Made by a program: the position numbers and the translations under genes. From Pseudomonas sp. RGM2987 (GTDB lineage Bacteria > Pseudomonadota > Gammaproteobacteria > Pseudomonadales > Pseudomonadaceae), in NCBI RefSeq assembly GCF_022952855.1, contig NZ_JALJDX010000219.1, positions 95,390 through 159,389 of the forward strand: 64,000 bases of DNA. The letters run 5' to 3'. Below the pieces are notes generated by a model. That model had not been told where the DNA came from. It did no database searches and saw only the letters and a program-made list of their open reading frames with translations. Positions 8,786-17,163 of this stretch are shown here, in pieces. Each line of letters opens with the position of its first letter. Positions within the stretch are counted from its first letter, which is position 1.

Positions 8786-9793
8786 GTGATCGAGTTTCAA
8801 AACGTCCACAAAACCTACCGGGTTGCCGGTAAGGATATCCCCGCCCTGCATCCGACCAATCTGAGGATTGAGAACGGTCAGGTCTTCGGCCTGATCGGCC
8901 ATTCCGGTGCGGGAAAAAGTACCCTGCTGCGTCTGATCAATCGCCTGGAAGACTCCAGCGGCGGCAAGATCATCGTCGACGGCGAGGAAATCACCGCCTT
9001 GGACGCCAATGGCTTGCGGCGTTTCCGTCAGCAGGTCGGGATGATTTTCCAGCACTTCAACCTGTTGGCCTCCAAGACCGTCGCCGACAACGTGGCGCTA
9101 CCGCTGACCCTGGCCGGCGAGTTGTCCCGCAATGAAATCGACCGGCGCGTCGCCGAGTTGCTGGCGCGGGTGGGTTTGTCCGACCACGCCAAGAAATACC
9201 CGGCGCAATTGTCCGGCGGCCAGAAGCAGCGCGTCGGCATCGCCCGCGCCCTGGCGACCAAGCCCAAGATTCTGCTGTGCGACGAGGCCACCAGCGCCCT
9301 CGACCCGCAGACCACCGCATCGGTGCTGCAACTGCTGGCGCAGATCAACCGCGAGCTGAAGCTGACCATCGTGCTGATCACCCATGAAATGGACGTGATC
9401 CGCCGGGTCTGCGATGAAGTGGGTGTGATGGACGCCGGCGTGATCGTCGAGCAAGGCCCGGTGTCCCAGGTGTTCCTGCATCCTAAGCACCCGACCACCA
9501 AGCGTTTCGTCCAGGAAGACGAGCAGATCGACGAAAGCGAACAGCGCGACGACTTCGCCCACGTACCGGGGCGCATCGTGCGTCTGACGTTCCAGGGCGA
9601 CGCAACCTACGCGCCATTGCTCGGAACCGTCGCCCGGGAAACCGGTGTGGACTACAGCATCCTGGCCGGTCGTATCGACCGCATCAAAGACACCCCCTAC
9701 GGGCAACTGACCCTCGCCATCACCGGCGGTGACATGGACGCGGCGTTTGCCCGCTTCACCGCGGCCGATGTCCACATGGAGGTGCTGCGCTGA
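8786..9793 (+). CDS. metN: methionine ABC transporter ATP-binding protein MetN
   Basis: A 335-residue ABC ATPase with Walker A GHSGAGKS (38-45), the signature LSGGQKQR and Walker B ILLCDEA. A C-terminal NIL ligand-sensing domain (about 265-335) marks it as MetN, whose activity is inhibited by cytoplasmic methionine. Translation starts at a GTG (8786). The stop overlaps the metI start (TGATG). It forms the D-/L-methionine importer with MetI and MetQ. Confidence 0.95.
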   Translation: MIEFQNVHKTYRVAGKDIPALHPTNLRIENGQVFGLIGHSGAGKSTLLRLINRLEDSSGGKIIVDGEEITALDANGLRRFRQQVGMIFQHFNLLASKTVADNVALPLTLAGELSRNEIDRRVAELLARVGLSDHAKKYPAQLSGGQKQRVGIARALATKPKILLCDEATSALDPQTTASVLQLLAQINRELKLTIVLITHEMDVIRRVCDEVGVMDAGVIVEQGPVSQVFLHPKHPTTKRFVQEDEQIDESEQRDDFAHVPGRIVRLTFQGDATYAPLLGTVARETGVDYSILAGRIDRIKDTPYGQLTLAITGGDMDAAFARFTAADVHMEVLR

Positions 9794-10455
9794 TGGAATT
9801 TTTTGCAAACATCGACTGGCTGGAAATCTGGCTGGCCACCGGCGACACCTTCCTGATGCTGTTCGGTTCACTGCTGTTTACCGTACTGCTCGGCTTGCCG
9901 CTCGGCGTGCTGCTGTTCCTGTGCAGCCCGCGCCAGCTGCTCGAAGCCCGGGGCGTTTATGCGCTGCTATCACTGATCGTCAACATCCTGCGCTCGCTGC
10001 CGTTCATCATCCTGTTGATCGTGATGATCCCGTTCACGGTGTTGATCACCGGCACCTCGCTGGGTGTAGCCGGGGCGATTCCACCGCTGGTAGTCGGCGC
10101 CACGCCGTTCTTCGCCCGCCTGGTGGAAACCGCCTTGCGCGAGGTCGACCGTGGCATCATCGAAGCGACCCAGGCCATGGGCGCGACCACCCGGCAGATC
10201 ATCGTCAACGCCTTGCTGCCGGAAGCCCGTCCGGGCATCTTTGCCGCGATTACGGTGACAGCGATCACGCTGGTGTCCTACACGGCCATGGCCGGTGTGG
10301 TCGGCGCCGGTGGCTTGGGCGACCTGGCGATCCGTTTCGGTTACCAGCGTTTCCAGACCGATGTGATGGTGGTCACCGTGGTGTTGCTGCTGGTGTTGGT
10401 CCAGGTCCTGCAAACCGTGGGCGACAAACTGGTTGTGCATTTCTCTAGAAAATAA
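9793..10455 (+). CDS. metI: methionine ABC transporter permease MetI
   Basis: A 220-residue permease with five predicted membrane segments and the binding-protein-dependent transport signature (ETALREVDRGIIEATQAMGA, then a Gly-rich loop). It overlaps metN by one base and precedes metQ by 77 bp, giving a three-gene operon metNIQ. Confidence 0.95.
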   Translation: MEFFANIDWLEIWLATGDTFLMLFGSLLFTVLLGLPLGVLLFLCSPRQLLEARGVYALLSLIVNILRSLPFIILLIVMIPFTVLITGTSLGVAGAIPPLVVGATPFFARLVETALREVDRGIIEATQAMGATTRQIIVNALLPEARPGIFAAITVTAITLVSYTAMAGVVGAGGLGDLAIRFGYQRFQTDVMVVTVVLLLVLVQVLQTVGDKLVVHFSRK

Positions 10456-10532
10456 GGCCTCGCGCCCATAAACCATGAGCCAGCCATTCGCTGGCAGGCG
10501 CCGCAAGCGGGCGCCCAAAAGGAGTTAGCTGA

Positions 10533-11303
10533 ATGAAGAAATTACTGGTTGCCTTCGCTGCCGTCGCAGCGTTTTCCGCCCACGCCGACACCCTGACCGT
10601 CGCGGCCACGCCGGTGCCCCACGCGGAAATCCTCGAATTCGTCAAACCGGCCCTGGCCAAAGAAGGCGTAAACCTCAAGGTCAAGGTCTTCACCGACTAC
10701 ATCCAGCCGAACGTACAAGTCGCCGAAAAGCGCCTGGACGCCAACTTCTTCCAGCACCAACCGTACCTGGATGAATTCAACAAGGCCAAGGGCACCCACC
10801 TGGTGAGCGTAGCCGGTGTGCACTTGGAACCCCTGGGCGCGTATTCCAGCAAGTACAAGGCACTGACAGAACTACCGGGCGGCGCCAACGTGGTGATCCC
10901 GAACGACGCCACCAACGGCGGACGTGCGCTGTTGCTGCTGGCAAAAGCCAAGGTCATCACGCTGAAGGATCCGACCAACATCCTCTCGACCACCAAAGAC
11001 ATCACCGAGAACCCCAAGGACCTGAAATTCCGCGAACTGGAAGCCGCGACCATCCCGCGGGTACTGACCCAGGTTGACTTGGCGCTGATCAACACTAACT
11101 ACGCGTTGGAAGCCAAGCTTGATCCGTCCAAGGATGCGCTGGTGATCGAAGGCAGCGATTCGCCTTACGTGAACATCCTGGTGGCGCGTGAGGATGACAA
11201 GGACAGTGAAGCGATGAAAAAACTGGTGGCGGCGTTGCACACGCCAGAAGTGAAGGCTTTCATTCTGGAGAAGTACAAAGGCGCGGTGTTGCCGGCGTTT
11301 TGA
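10533..11303 (+). CDS. metQ: methionine-binding periplasmic protein MetQ
   Basis: A 256-residue NlpA/MetQ-family protein. It has a Sec signal peptide ending near SAHA (19). No cysteine follows the cleavage site, so it is probably a soluble periplasmic protein rather than the lipoprotein seen in many relatives. Typical blocks are TVAATPVPHAEIL, KVFTDYIQPN, FFQHQPYLDEFN and ALINTNYALEA. A ribosome binding site AAGGAG lies 8 bp upstream of the ATG. A terminator hairpin follows. Confidence 0.95.
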   Translation: MKKLLVAFAAVAAFSAHADTLTVAATPVPHAEILEFVKPALAKEGVNLKVKVFTDYIQPNVQVAEKRLDANFFQHQPYLDEFNKAKGTHLVSVAGVHLEPLGAYSSKYKALTELPGGANVVIPNDATNGGRALLLLAKAKVITLKDPTNILSTTKDITENPKDLKFRELEAATIPRVLTQVDLALINTNYALEAKLDPSKDALVIEGSDSPYVNILVAREDDKDSEAMKKLVAALHTPEVKAFILEKYKGAVLPAF

Positions 11304-11325
11304 TTTGATCGGGTGGTGAAAAAAG

Positions 11326-11360
11326 CGGGGCTGCGTGGGAATGCAGGCCCGTTTTTTTTT
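11326..11360 (+). terminator. rho-independent terminator of metNIQ
   Basis: CGGGGCTGC at 11326-11334 pairs with GCAGGCCCG at 11343-11351 with one internal mismatch. The stem is followed directly by a run of nine T. It lies 23 bp after the metQ stop. Confidence 0.85.
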
Positions 11361-11390
11361 GGAATGTTGATGCCATTTCGCGGAACTCAG

Positions 11391-12158
11391 TCATAGCAAT
11401 ATGGACAGTCCCATTCGGCCGATAAGAAATACCAGTAAGAAAAGAAACAATATACGAATTAATCCGCTCCCATACCGTAAGGCCAAAAAAGTGCCCGTTA
11501 GAGCGCCCGCCATATTACACACCGCAACCCATCCACCGATGACCCACAGCACATTCCCTGAAGGTATAAAAAACAATAGCGCCGCGCTAAACGTTCCCAA
11601 GTTAATCAGTTTTGCTGAGGCCGACGCATTGAGGAAGTCGTAGCCAAAATATTTAACAAAAATAAATAACAGAAGGCTACCACTGCCGGGACCAAAAACC
11701 CCATCGTAAAACCCTACTAACCCACCGAAAAAAATCCCCAATAAGACTTCTCTGGTTCCACATTGAATGTTTGAGTGAACACGCCCTAGATCTTTTTTTG
11801 CAAATGTATAGATAGCCATCGACACCAATATGAAAAAGACAACATATTCCATAATCGCTTTTGGCACGAGCGAAACGGAAAGTGCACCCAGAAACGAAAA
11901 TACAAAAGCTGAAGCCATCGTTGGAAGCATGAGCCTCCAAACGACTTTTATTTTCTTGAGGTAACTGAGTATAGAAGAAACATTTCCTGCAAGAACAGCC
12001 AGCTTATTAGTTCCCAAAACCGTGCTCAAGGAGTGCTGGGGCAATGCTTGGAGGAGGGCTGGCACTTGCACCAACCCGCCACCTCCCACGGCCGCATCAA
12101 TCATCCCCCCGCAAAAAGCAAAAAAGCCCAACGCAACCATGGCATATTCAATTTGCAT
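11391..12158 (-). CDS. TauE/SafE family membrane transporter
   Basis: A 255-residue protein of the TauE/SafE (DUF81) family with about eight hydrophobic segments. The two family repeats are visible: GMIDAAVGGGGLVQVPALL near the N-terminus and GFYDGVFGPGSGSLLLFIF in the second half. Members export sulfite, sulfoacetate or related organic anions, but the substrate cannot be read from the sequence. The DNA is visibly more AT-rich than its neighbours and uses many A/T-ending codons, which suggests acquisition by transfer. It is a single gene with no partner enzyme nearby. Confidence 0.85.
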   Translation of the reverse strand: MQIEYAMVALGFFAFCGGMIDAAVGGGGLVQVPALLQALPQHSLSTVLGTNKLAVLAGNVSSILSYLKKIKVVWRLMLPTMASAFVFSFLGALSVSLVPKAIMEYVVFFILVSMAIYTFAKKDLGRVHSNIQCGTREVLLGIFFGGLVGFYDGVFGPGSGSLLLFIFVKYFGYDFLNASASAKLINLGTFSAALLFFIPSGNVLWVIGGWVAVCNMAGALTGTFLALRYGSGLIRILFLFLLVFLIGRMGLSILL

Positions 12159-12311
12159 AAAAATTACCCATCTTGAGCCCCCTGAATTCCCTATGCTTTA
12201 TTTCCCAACTGGAAACTCAAACATGCATAAGCTTGTTGTTATGCTTCGGTATATACCAATTATTCATGATTGCTCCTTAAAGATTTATGGAGGGCAAACG
12301 GTCCAACATCC

Positions 12312-12424
12312 AGGTCACCATTAAGTGCAGGCAGACGATAGAAAACCTGGACCGGGCGAACAAGCCAGCGGATTCCGGCGTAGTTGTAGGCAAAGGCGCA
12401 AGGATGCGTAGCTTGGTGGAACAG
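12312..12424. repeat. dispersed repeat, copy A
   Basis: This is related to copies at about 15793-15905 and 17737-17849. The most conserved block is TAGTTGTAGGCAAAGGCGCA starting at 12381. The reverse strand of all three copies can be read as HPCAF-(A/T)-YNY followed by a similar short peptide. Each copy is followed, at about 40-120 bp, by a REP family 1 element. Confidence 0.75.
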
Positions 12425-12540
12425 TTGGTGCTGGGGAATAAACAAGAGGGCTTTTTGGGTTGTAATTGGGTGTCGCGAGGATGGCGGTGGGATTGGTTTG
12501 TAGGAATGGGTCTGAACAGATTGCGGCGGCCGTACAGCCC

Positions 12541-12564
12541 AGCGGGAGCAAGCTCCCTCGCCAC
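12541..12564 (-). repeat. REP family 1, single copy
   Basis: An exact 24-bp match, in reverse orientation, to the element at 2131-2154 (core CGGGAGCAAGCTCCCTCGCC). It lies downstream of repeat copy A. Confidence 0.85.
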
Positions 12565-12870
12565 GGTTGGGCTCGCTAACGCCGGGGGCAACTTCCGGGT
12601 CTGGGGTGGTAAAGGCTAAGGCGGGTTTTCATGAGCATTGCGTTCAAATCGTCACAGGAACGGCCTTGGCAGGGCCTTGGCAGCGTTTCGGCGAGGGCGG
12701 AGGGAACGACGCGGCCTTTTTCAGTAATCACTTGCTCCCGAACCCCTATCGGCATTTGCCCATTGTTCGGGCCGAATGAACCATAGGATCTGCTTCATTG
12801 TTCTACACCCCTCATGATAAATTCGCCGCCGCGACCTCTAATCAATAGAGGGCATTCAGGGAGAGAGTAA

Positions 12871-13245
12871 GTGATCAAGTCTTTGTTGGTTGGGGCATTG
12901 CTGGCAATGGCATCAGCATCGGCATCTGCGATGAGTTGCGATAACCCGAGAAACGCCTATGACAGGACCTATTGCGCATCGCTGAAAATGGTTCAGTCGG
13001 ATCAGGAAATCAACGATCAATACAAGAAGACCATGAGTGCGCTGAACCCGGATCAAAAGAAAAAAGTGAAAGCCGCTCAGATCCAGTGGATCAAAATTCG
13101 TGACAACGCGTGTTCCAACGATGGCCTGCTCTACCTGGACTGCGCCAACGAGAAGACCGAGGCGCGTATCGTCATCCTCAAAGCTGTAGAACGCGAGTGC
13201 CGTGCTGCCGGTTGTGACGACGCCAAGCTGTCGCAAGTCGAGTAA
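12871..13245 (+). CDS. LprI-like (DUF1311) secreted protein
   Basis: A 124-residue protein beginning at a GTG with GGGAGAGAG upstream as ribosome binding site. It has a signal peptide (cleavage near ASA, about 20) and a mature domain with CDNPRNAYDRTYCAS, QSDQEINDQYKKTM and QIQWIKIRDNACS. This is the lysozyme-inhibitor LprI N-terminal / DUF1311 pattern with conserved cysteines. It is likely periplasmic. Inhibition of lysozyme has been shown for some relatives but cannot be assumed here. A strong terminator follows. Confidence 0.8.
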   Translation: MIKSLLVGALLAMASASASAMSCDNPRNAYDRTYCASLKMVQSDQEINDQYKKTMSALNPDQKKKVKAAQIQWIKIRDNACSNDGLLYLDCANEKTEARIVILKAVERECRAAGCDDAKLSQVE

Positions 13246-13309
13246 TTCGAACCGCTGACATCTATCGCTAAGAAGTAGCGATCGGACAAGCGAAGAGTCG
13301 TACCGAAAG

Positions 13310-13337
13310 ACCCGACGTCAAGCGTCGGGTTTTTCTT
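13310..13337 (+). terminator. rho-independent terminator after the LprI-like gene
   Basis: ACCCGACG (13310-13317), loop TCAAG, CGTCGGGT (13323-13330), then TTTTTC. The stem is a perfect 8 bp. Confidence 0.88.
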
Positions 13338-13380
13338 TGGCCGGTTGTCTTTAGGAGTAATTAGGGCTGCTTCGCAGGCC

Positions 13381-13404
13381 AGCGGGAGCAAGCTCCCTCG
13401 CCAC
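13381..13404 (-). repeat. REP family 1, single copy
   Basis: A 24-bp match to the family 1 element (core CGGGAGCAAGCTCCCTCGCC), between the LprI-like gene and the diguanylate cyclase gene. Confidence 0.85.
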
Positions 13405-13505
13405 GGGTTCGGTTCAATCGGGGTCGTGGGTGTATTTCAGTTGTTTACGCTGGTGGCAGGGTGCCACAATCACCGCTTTAGCTGCATCACGATCAGGTGG
13501 AACAC

Positions 13506-14633
13506 ATGGATGGCCCAAGATCTCATAAAGGCCAGGATTCGTTCATCGCCGAGCAGGTGCGAACGGATCGCTTGCAGCAACTGTTCCGCCAATCCGTCTC
13601 TGCGGTGCTGGGGAGCTATCTCGCCGCCATCATGCTCAGTTGGCTGTGTTGGCATCGCTTTGAGCACAACCTGATCCTTGGGTGGCTGACGATACTGACC
13701 GCCTCGACACTGCTGCGCATCTCGATGTTCGTGAGCTATTTCCGCAGCCCGAAAAGCGAACGCACGCCCCAACGCTGGGAACGCAAATACTGGATCACCC
13801 TGGTGCTCTCCGCCAGCATCTGGGGCGGCGGTGCATTCATGGTCATGCCGGCCGACGATCTTCTGTCCCAGGCCCTGGTCATGCTCTTCACCGTCGGTAT
13901 GTGCGTCAGCGCCGTGTCCTGCTACTCGGCCTACCGCGACATGACACTGGTCTCCATTGGCCTGGTCCTATTGCCCTGCACCGCCTGGTTGCTGTTCCAG
14001 CCGTCCACCCTTCAAGTCGGCATGGCCCTCTCGATCATCGTATTCGCCGCATTCGCCGCTCGCGCCACCCACAAAATGTCCCAAGCCCTGGAGACCGCCT
14101 TTCGCCTGACCCGCGAAATGGAACGGGCCAACAGCATCTCCACCCGCGCCGCCCAGACCGACGAACTCACTGGCCTGAAAAGCCGCCGCGCCTTCTTCGA
14201 ACACGCCCAACAACTCTATGACGAATGCGAAGCCAATCGGCTCGGGCTATGCGCGGTGATGTTGGACATGGACCACTTCAAGCACATCAACGACACCTAT
14301 GGGCATCAGGTCGGGGATCAGGTGTTGCGGCAGATGGGACGGGTGATCAGTTCGTCGTTCCGCTCTACGGATATCCACGGACGGCTGGGGGGAGAGGAGT
14401 TTGCGGTTTTGCTTCCGGATACGTCGATTGAGGTTGCCATCGAGATTGCCGAAGAGCTGGTGCAGACGATTGGTGAATTGATGATCGAGCCTGTTCACCG
14501 TGTCACCGCCAGCCTTGGCGTGGCCTCGACGGAGGCGGGGCATAAGGATTTGCATAGCTTGATGAATAACGCGGATAAGGCGTTGTATCGGGCGAAGGCG
14601 TTGGGGCGCAATCAGGTGGCGGTGGCTCAGTAG
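13506..14633 (+). CDS. membrane-anchored diguanylate cyclase (GGDEF)
   Basis: A 375-residue protein. The N-terminal half has about five or six hydrophobic segments (about residues 30-190). A short helical linker leads to a GGDEF domain (about 210-375). The active-site motif is GGEEF at 295-299, and an RxxD inhibitory site (RSTD) sits in the usual position just before it, so both catalysis and product inhibition look intact. It should make cyclic di-GMP from GTP. I prefer the ATG at 13506, with AGGTGG just upstream, over a GTG at 13497. Confidence 0.9.
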   Translation: MDGPRSHKGQDSFIAEQVRTDRLQQLFRQSVSAVLGSYLAAIMLSWLCWHRFEHNLILGWLTILTASTLLRISMFVSYFRSPKSERTPQRWERKYWITLVLSASIWGGGAFMVMPADDLLSQALVMLFTVGMCVSAVSCYSAYRDMTLVSIGLVLLPCTAWLLFQPSTLQVGMALSIIVFAAFAARATHKMSQALETAFRLTREMERANSISTRAAQTDELTGLKSRRAFFEHAQQLYDECEANRLGLCAVMLDMDHFKHINDTYGHQVGDQVLRQMGRVISSSFRSTDIHGRLGGEEFAVLLPDTSIEVAIEIAEELVQTIGELMIEPVHRVTASLGVASTEAGHKDLHSLMNNADKALYRAKALGRNQVAVAQ

Positions 14634-14691
14634 GAAGTCGCGTCTGGGTTAAGCCCGCAGGAACGTTAAAGGTACACAGGAGATAGAACAG

Positions 14692-14988
14692 TTGAAAAAA
14701 ATCACCTTAATCGTATTTATCCTGACCACCTTGGCAGGCTGCACTTTCACTGCTGCCGATAAAGTTGGTCCAGATGAGTACATGCTCACCTGTGGTGGCA
14801 GCGTCTTCAACTTAAGGGAAGGCATGTTGGAAAGCATCAATAACAAGGCCAAAAAAGTCTGCAACGGTAAACCGTATCGCCGGGAGGGCGATGCTGGTGG
14901 TCCTCAGATCGTCAACATGCGTACTCAGATTGGCAGCACTCCAACCACCGTCCTGTCCATGAAAGCGATTTGCGAAGATGACGGTTAA
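14692..14988 (+). CDS. small hypothetical lipoprotein
   Basis: A 98-residue reading frame starting at a TTG with AGGAGA eight bases upstream. It has a short signal sequence with lipobox LAGC (Cys17). The mature part includes YMLTCGGSVFNLREG and ends in AICEDDG, with three further cysteines. I do not recognise the family. The good ribosome binding site and lipobox argue that it is real despite the rare start codon. Confidence 0.65.
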   Translation: MKKITLIVFILTTLAGCTFTAADKVGPDEYMLTCGGSVFNLREGMLESINNKAKKVCNGKPYRREGDAGGPQIVNMRTQIGSTPTTVLSMKAICEDDG

Positions 14989-15045
14989 TAGTTTCGTGAC
15001 TTGAGACGTCAAATGAATATCTGCGCTGTTGATGGGACTGCTGCG

Positions 15046-15432
15046 ATGAACATTTCTATTTCGGACGATCAGCTAGCTGAGTTACAGATAAAGTTTAATG
15101 TATCGTTTCCAAGTGACTATGTAAGTCTTCTTAAATGGAGAAACGGATTTTCATTAAATAATGGATTGTTTATTTATTCCTCCGATGAGCTTGTCGAGCG
15201 AAATGCAGCTTTTGAAGTGGATAGGTATGCGTCAGGATATCTTGCGATAGGTGACGATAGTGGTGGCCGCTCAATAATGATCCCTCTTATAGGGGAAGGC
15301 GTTTACGTAGTGGATCAAGGTAGTATGGATCCTGACGATTTCGAAAAAATCAGTACGTCGTTAGCGAATTGGGTCGCTAAAGGTTGTGCGCTGGGGGAGA
15401 CGGGGCCTGATAGAAGCCTCGCACATCGCTAA
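15046..15432 (+). CDS. SMI1/KNR4-like protein, possible orphan immunity protein
   Basis: A 128-residue protein with the SMI1/KNR4 fold pattern: an N-terminal helix ISDDQLAELQIKFNVSFPSDYVSLLKWRNG, the central LAIGDDSGGRSIMI and a C-terminal acidic turn. Members are often immunity proteins of polymorphic or contact-dependent toxins, but no toxin gene is adjacent. The DNA is AT-rich compared with the surroundings. In-frame starts at 15001 (TTG) and 15013 (ATG) also exist. I chose the ATG at 15046 because the recognisable domain begins there. Confidence 0.72.
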   Translation: MNISISDDQLAELQIKFNVSFPSDYVSLLKWRNGFSLNNGLFIYSSDELVERNAAFEVDRYASGYLAIGDDSGGRSIMIPLIGEGVYVVDQGSMDPDDFEKISTSLANWVAKGCALGETGPDRSLAHR

Positions 15433-15558
15433 CCAAGGACTGCCAAATACGACATTGAATAAACAACAACGGCAGGAAGACCATAAGTTTTGGCGCAAGG
15501 CGGTCGGGCAAAAAGCCAGAAGACTGCCCTTGGGGCGATTTTTCAACATAGGCGGACT

Positions 15559-15729
15559 TCAGCTTCTGACGCCAGCCAGTCTGCCAACAGGCTCAAGCTC
15601 CTTGCCTTTAGCGAGGCTAATCGACAAGAAGCGGCGTTCAATACTGGTCGCGCAACCAGCCAAACGGCGAGCTTCGGCTTCGTATTGAGCAACAAGCAAC
15701 GGCTTTGGAGTGCGCTTAGAAGCCTTCAT
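15559..15729 (-). CDS. possible small basic protein, unrecognised
   Basis: A 56-residue frame starting MKASKRTPKPLLVAQYEAEA and ending GRLAGVRS. GAGG lies 6 bp upstream of the ATG, and a perfect TATAAT (reverse complement at 15744-15749) lies just before it. The product would be basic with an amphipathic helix. TATAAT is so close to the ATG that the leader would be very short, and no good -35 is seen. It could equally be a fragment of a decayed gene. Confidence 0.4.
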   Translation of the reverse strand: MKASKRTPKPLLVAQYEAEARRLAGCATSIERRFLSISLAKGKELEPVGRLAGVRS

Positions 15730-15792
15730 GGAAAACCTCGGCGATTATAGTGGGGGTTCATAAAACGCGAAGCCGTTTCATGTGGTGGATGC

Positions 15793-15905
15793 CATGATGG
15801 GCAGTCGCAGGAAACAGTAGAATCCGGGCGCGAGGTATACAAGCAGGCGAACTCCGATGTAGTTGTAGGCAAAAGCACAAGGATGTGTGGGCTTGTGGAG
15901 CTGCA
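15793..15905. repeat. dispersed repeat, copy B
   Basis: This shares TAGTTGTAGGCAAAAGCACA (from 15860) with copies A and C, and weaker similarity for about 60 bp on the left side (GGGCAGTCGCAGGAAA resembles GGGCAGTGGCAGGAAA in copy C). The reverse strand encodes HPCAFAYNY in the same frame as the other copies. A REP family 1 element follows. Confidence 0.75.
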
Positions 15906-15943
15906 ATGGCTAGGTATTGAGCGGTGGCATGCATCCGCCCCCT

Positions 15944-15967
15944 GTGGCGAGGGAGCTTGCTCCCGCT
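15944..15967 (+). repeat. REP family 1, single copy
   Basis: A forward-oriented 24-bp match (core GGCGAGGGAGCTTGCTCCCG), 39 bp after repeat copy B. Confidence 0.85.
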
Positions 15968-16016
15968 CGGCGGCGCAGCCGTCGTAAAACGGTTGATGCG
16001 GTACAACCGGATGAAT

Positions 16017-16050
16017 ACGGGGCCGCATGTGAGTGCAGCCCCGTTTCTTA
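16017..16050 (+). terminator. terminator-like hairpin
   Basis: ACGGGGC (16017-16023) pairs with GCCCCGT (16038-16044), with a further GCA/TGC inside, followed by TTTCTT. No forward gene lies immediately upstream, so its role is unclear. Confidence 0.4.
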
Positions 16051-16112
16051 TGCTCGGAATTTCGATTAGTCATGGCGAGGACAGCTGCCTACGCCTTCAA
16101 AATGGACCTCCG

Positions 16113-16901
16113 CTAAATAATGCTATCCACCACCCCGCCATCCACGCGCAACGCCGCACCCGTCGTAGCCGAAGCCTGCTCCGAACTGGCATAAATAATC
16201 ATGTTGGCAACTTCCTCAACACGCGCCGCCCGTTGAATGATCGACGTACTCCGATGCTGTTTGACAAAATCCGCCCCCACCTTCTCCAGACTTTCCCCCG
16301 TACGCTCGACATCCGCCTGGAGCATCTGCGCAACCCCTTCGGAAAGCGTCGGCCCTGGCAGCACCGAGTTCACCGTAACACCCGTGCCGGCAAGGCGCTT
16401 GGCCAAGCCGCGAGCGATGGAAAGCTGGGCAGTTTTGGTGAAACCGTAGTGGATCATGTCGGCCGGAATATTCACGCCCGATTCGGACGAAACAAACACA
16501 ATCCGCCCCCAACCGCGCTCGACCATGCCCGGCGCGTAAGCCCTGGAAACCCGCACGCCGGACATCACGTTGGTTTCGAAGAAGCGCTGCCATTCGCTAT
16601 CCGGGGTTTCGAAAAAGTCTTCCAGCTTGAAAATGCCCAGGTTGTTGATGACGACGTCGAAGCTCGGGTGTTTGGCAACCAGCGCTTGGCAGCCAGCCTC
16701 GTTGCTGAGATCGCCGACGAAGCCCGTGGCTTTGGAGGCGAGATCGCCCAGGCGCTGCAAGGCGTCCTCGACGCTGCTCTCGCTGCGGCCGTTGACGACC
16801 ACGTTGGCGCCGGCTTCGAGGAAGCCTTTGGCGGTCGCGAAACCGATACCGCTGGTGGAGCCGGTGATTAGGACGTGACGGCCGGTGAAGTCGATTTTCA
16901 T
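16113..16901 (-). CDS. short-chain dehydrogenase/reductase
   Basis: A 262-residue classical SDR. The nucleotide-binding motif TGSTSGIG is at 13-20, NNLG replaces the usual NNAG near 86-89, and the catalytic residues are Ser139, Tyr152 and Lys156 (YGFTK). VNSVLPGPT and the C-terminal TGAALRVDGG are also typical. A basic residue (NGR at 37-39) after the second strand suggests preference for NADP(H). The substrate cannot be inferred. It is a stand-alone gene. Confidence 0.88.
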   Translation of the reverse strand: MKIDFTGRHVLITGSTSGIGFATAKGFLEAGANVVVNGRSESSVEDALQRLGDLASKATGFVGDLSNEAGCQALVAKHPSFDVVINNLGIFKLEDFFETPDSEWQRFFETNVMSGVRVSRAYAPGMVERGWGRIVFVSSESGVNIPADMIHYGFTKTAQLSIARGLAKRLAGTGVTVNSVLPGPTLSEGVAQMLQADVERTGESLEKVGADFVKQHRSTSIIQRAARVEEVANMIIYASSEQASATTGAALRVDGGVVDSII

Positions 16902-17124
16902 GGGAGGGACTCCTTGATGAATGGACTAGGGGACTGTGGACTATTTCTTGGACGGATGATGATCCGAGGGATTCAAAAATGACTTCTCAGGCATTTCGAA
17001 TACACAACCACCCGACAGCTCCGATACCGCAGGCACTAATCATGGACACGACTGAGGGTTTTCGCCTCTTCGGGAACAACCAGCTATCAGGAAGCCGACC
17101 ACACCGCTTGCGGAAATAGCGGGC

Positions 17125-17149
17125 AAACCCGACGCCAGAGGCCGGGTTT
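17125..17149 (-). terminator. hairpin downstream of the DUF6124 gene
   Basis: AAACCCG (17125-17131) and CGGGTTT (17143-17149) form a perfect 7-bp stem 15 bp beyond the stop codon of the reverse-strand DUF6124 gene. The T-run in that direction is only three bases, so termination efficiency is uncertain. Confidence 0.5.
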
Positions 17150-17163
17150 GCTTTATTTCCCGG

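Larger units (their letters stand above)
12159..12870. other. 712-bp gene-free stretch holding repeat copy A and a REP element
   Basis: The first about 110 bp are AT-rich and probably carry the promoter of the leftward TauE/SafE gene. Copy A of a dispersed repeat lies at about 12312-12424 and a REP family 1 element at 12541-12564. The rest shows no convincing coding potential. Short reading frames there are repeat-derived. A short direct duplication of GGCCTTGGCAG occurs near 12662-12683. Confidence 0.7.
15433..16112. other. 680-bp stretch with a possible small gene, repeat copy B and a REP element
   Basis: It contains a 56-codon reverse-strand reading frame (15559-15729), dispersed repeat copy B (about 15793-15905), a REP family 1 element (15944-15967) and a GC-rich hairpin (16017-16046). 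The first 120 bp after the SMI1/KNR4 gene show nothing I can interpret. Confidence 0.6.

Noticed and set aside
12567..12779. Short forward frame in the 12.2-12.9 kb gap
   Set aside because: No ribosome binding site or recognisable sequence, and its beginning overlaps a REP element.
15361..15549. Reverse-strand 62-codon frame opposite the end of the SMI1/KNR4 gene
   Set aside because: It overlaps a better supported gene and has no ribosome binding site or recognised domain.
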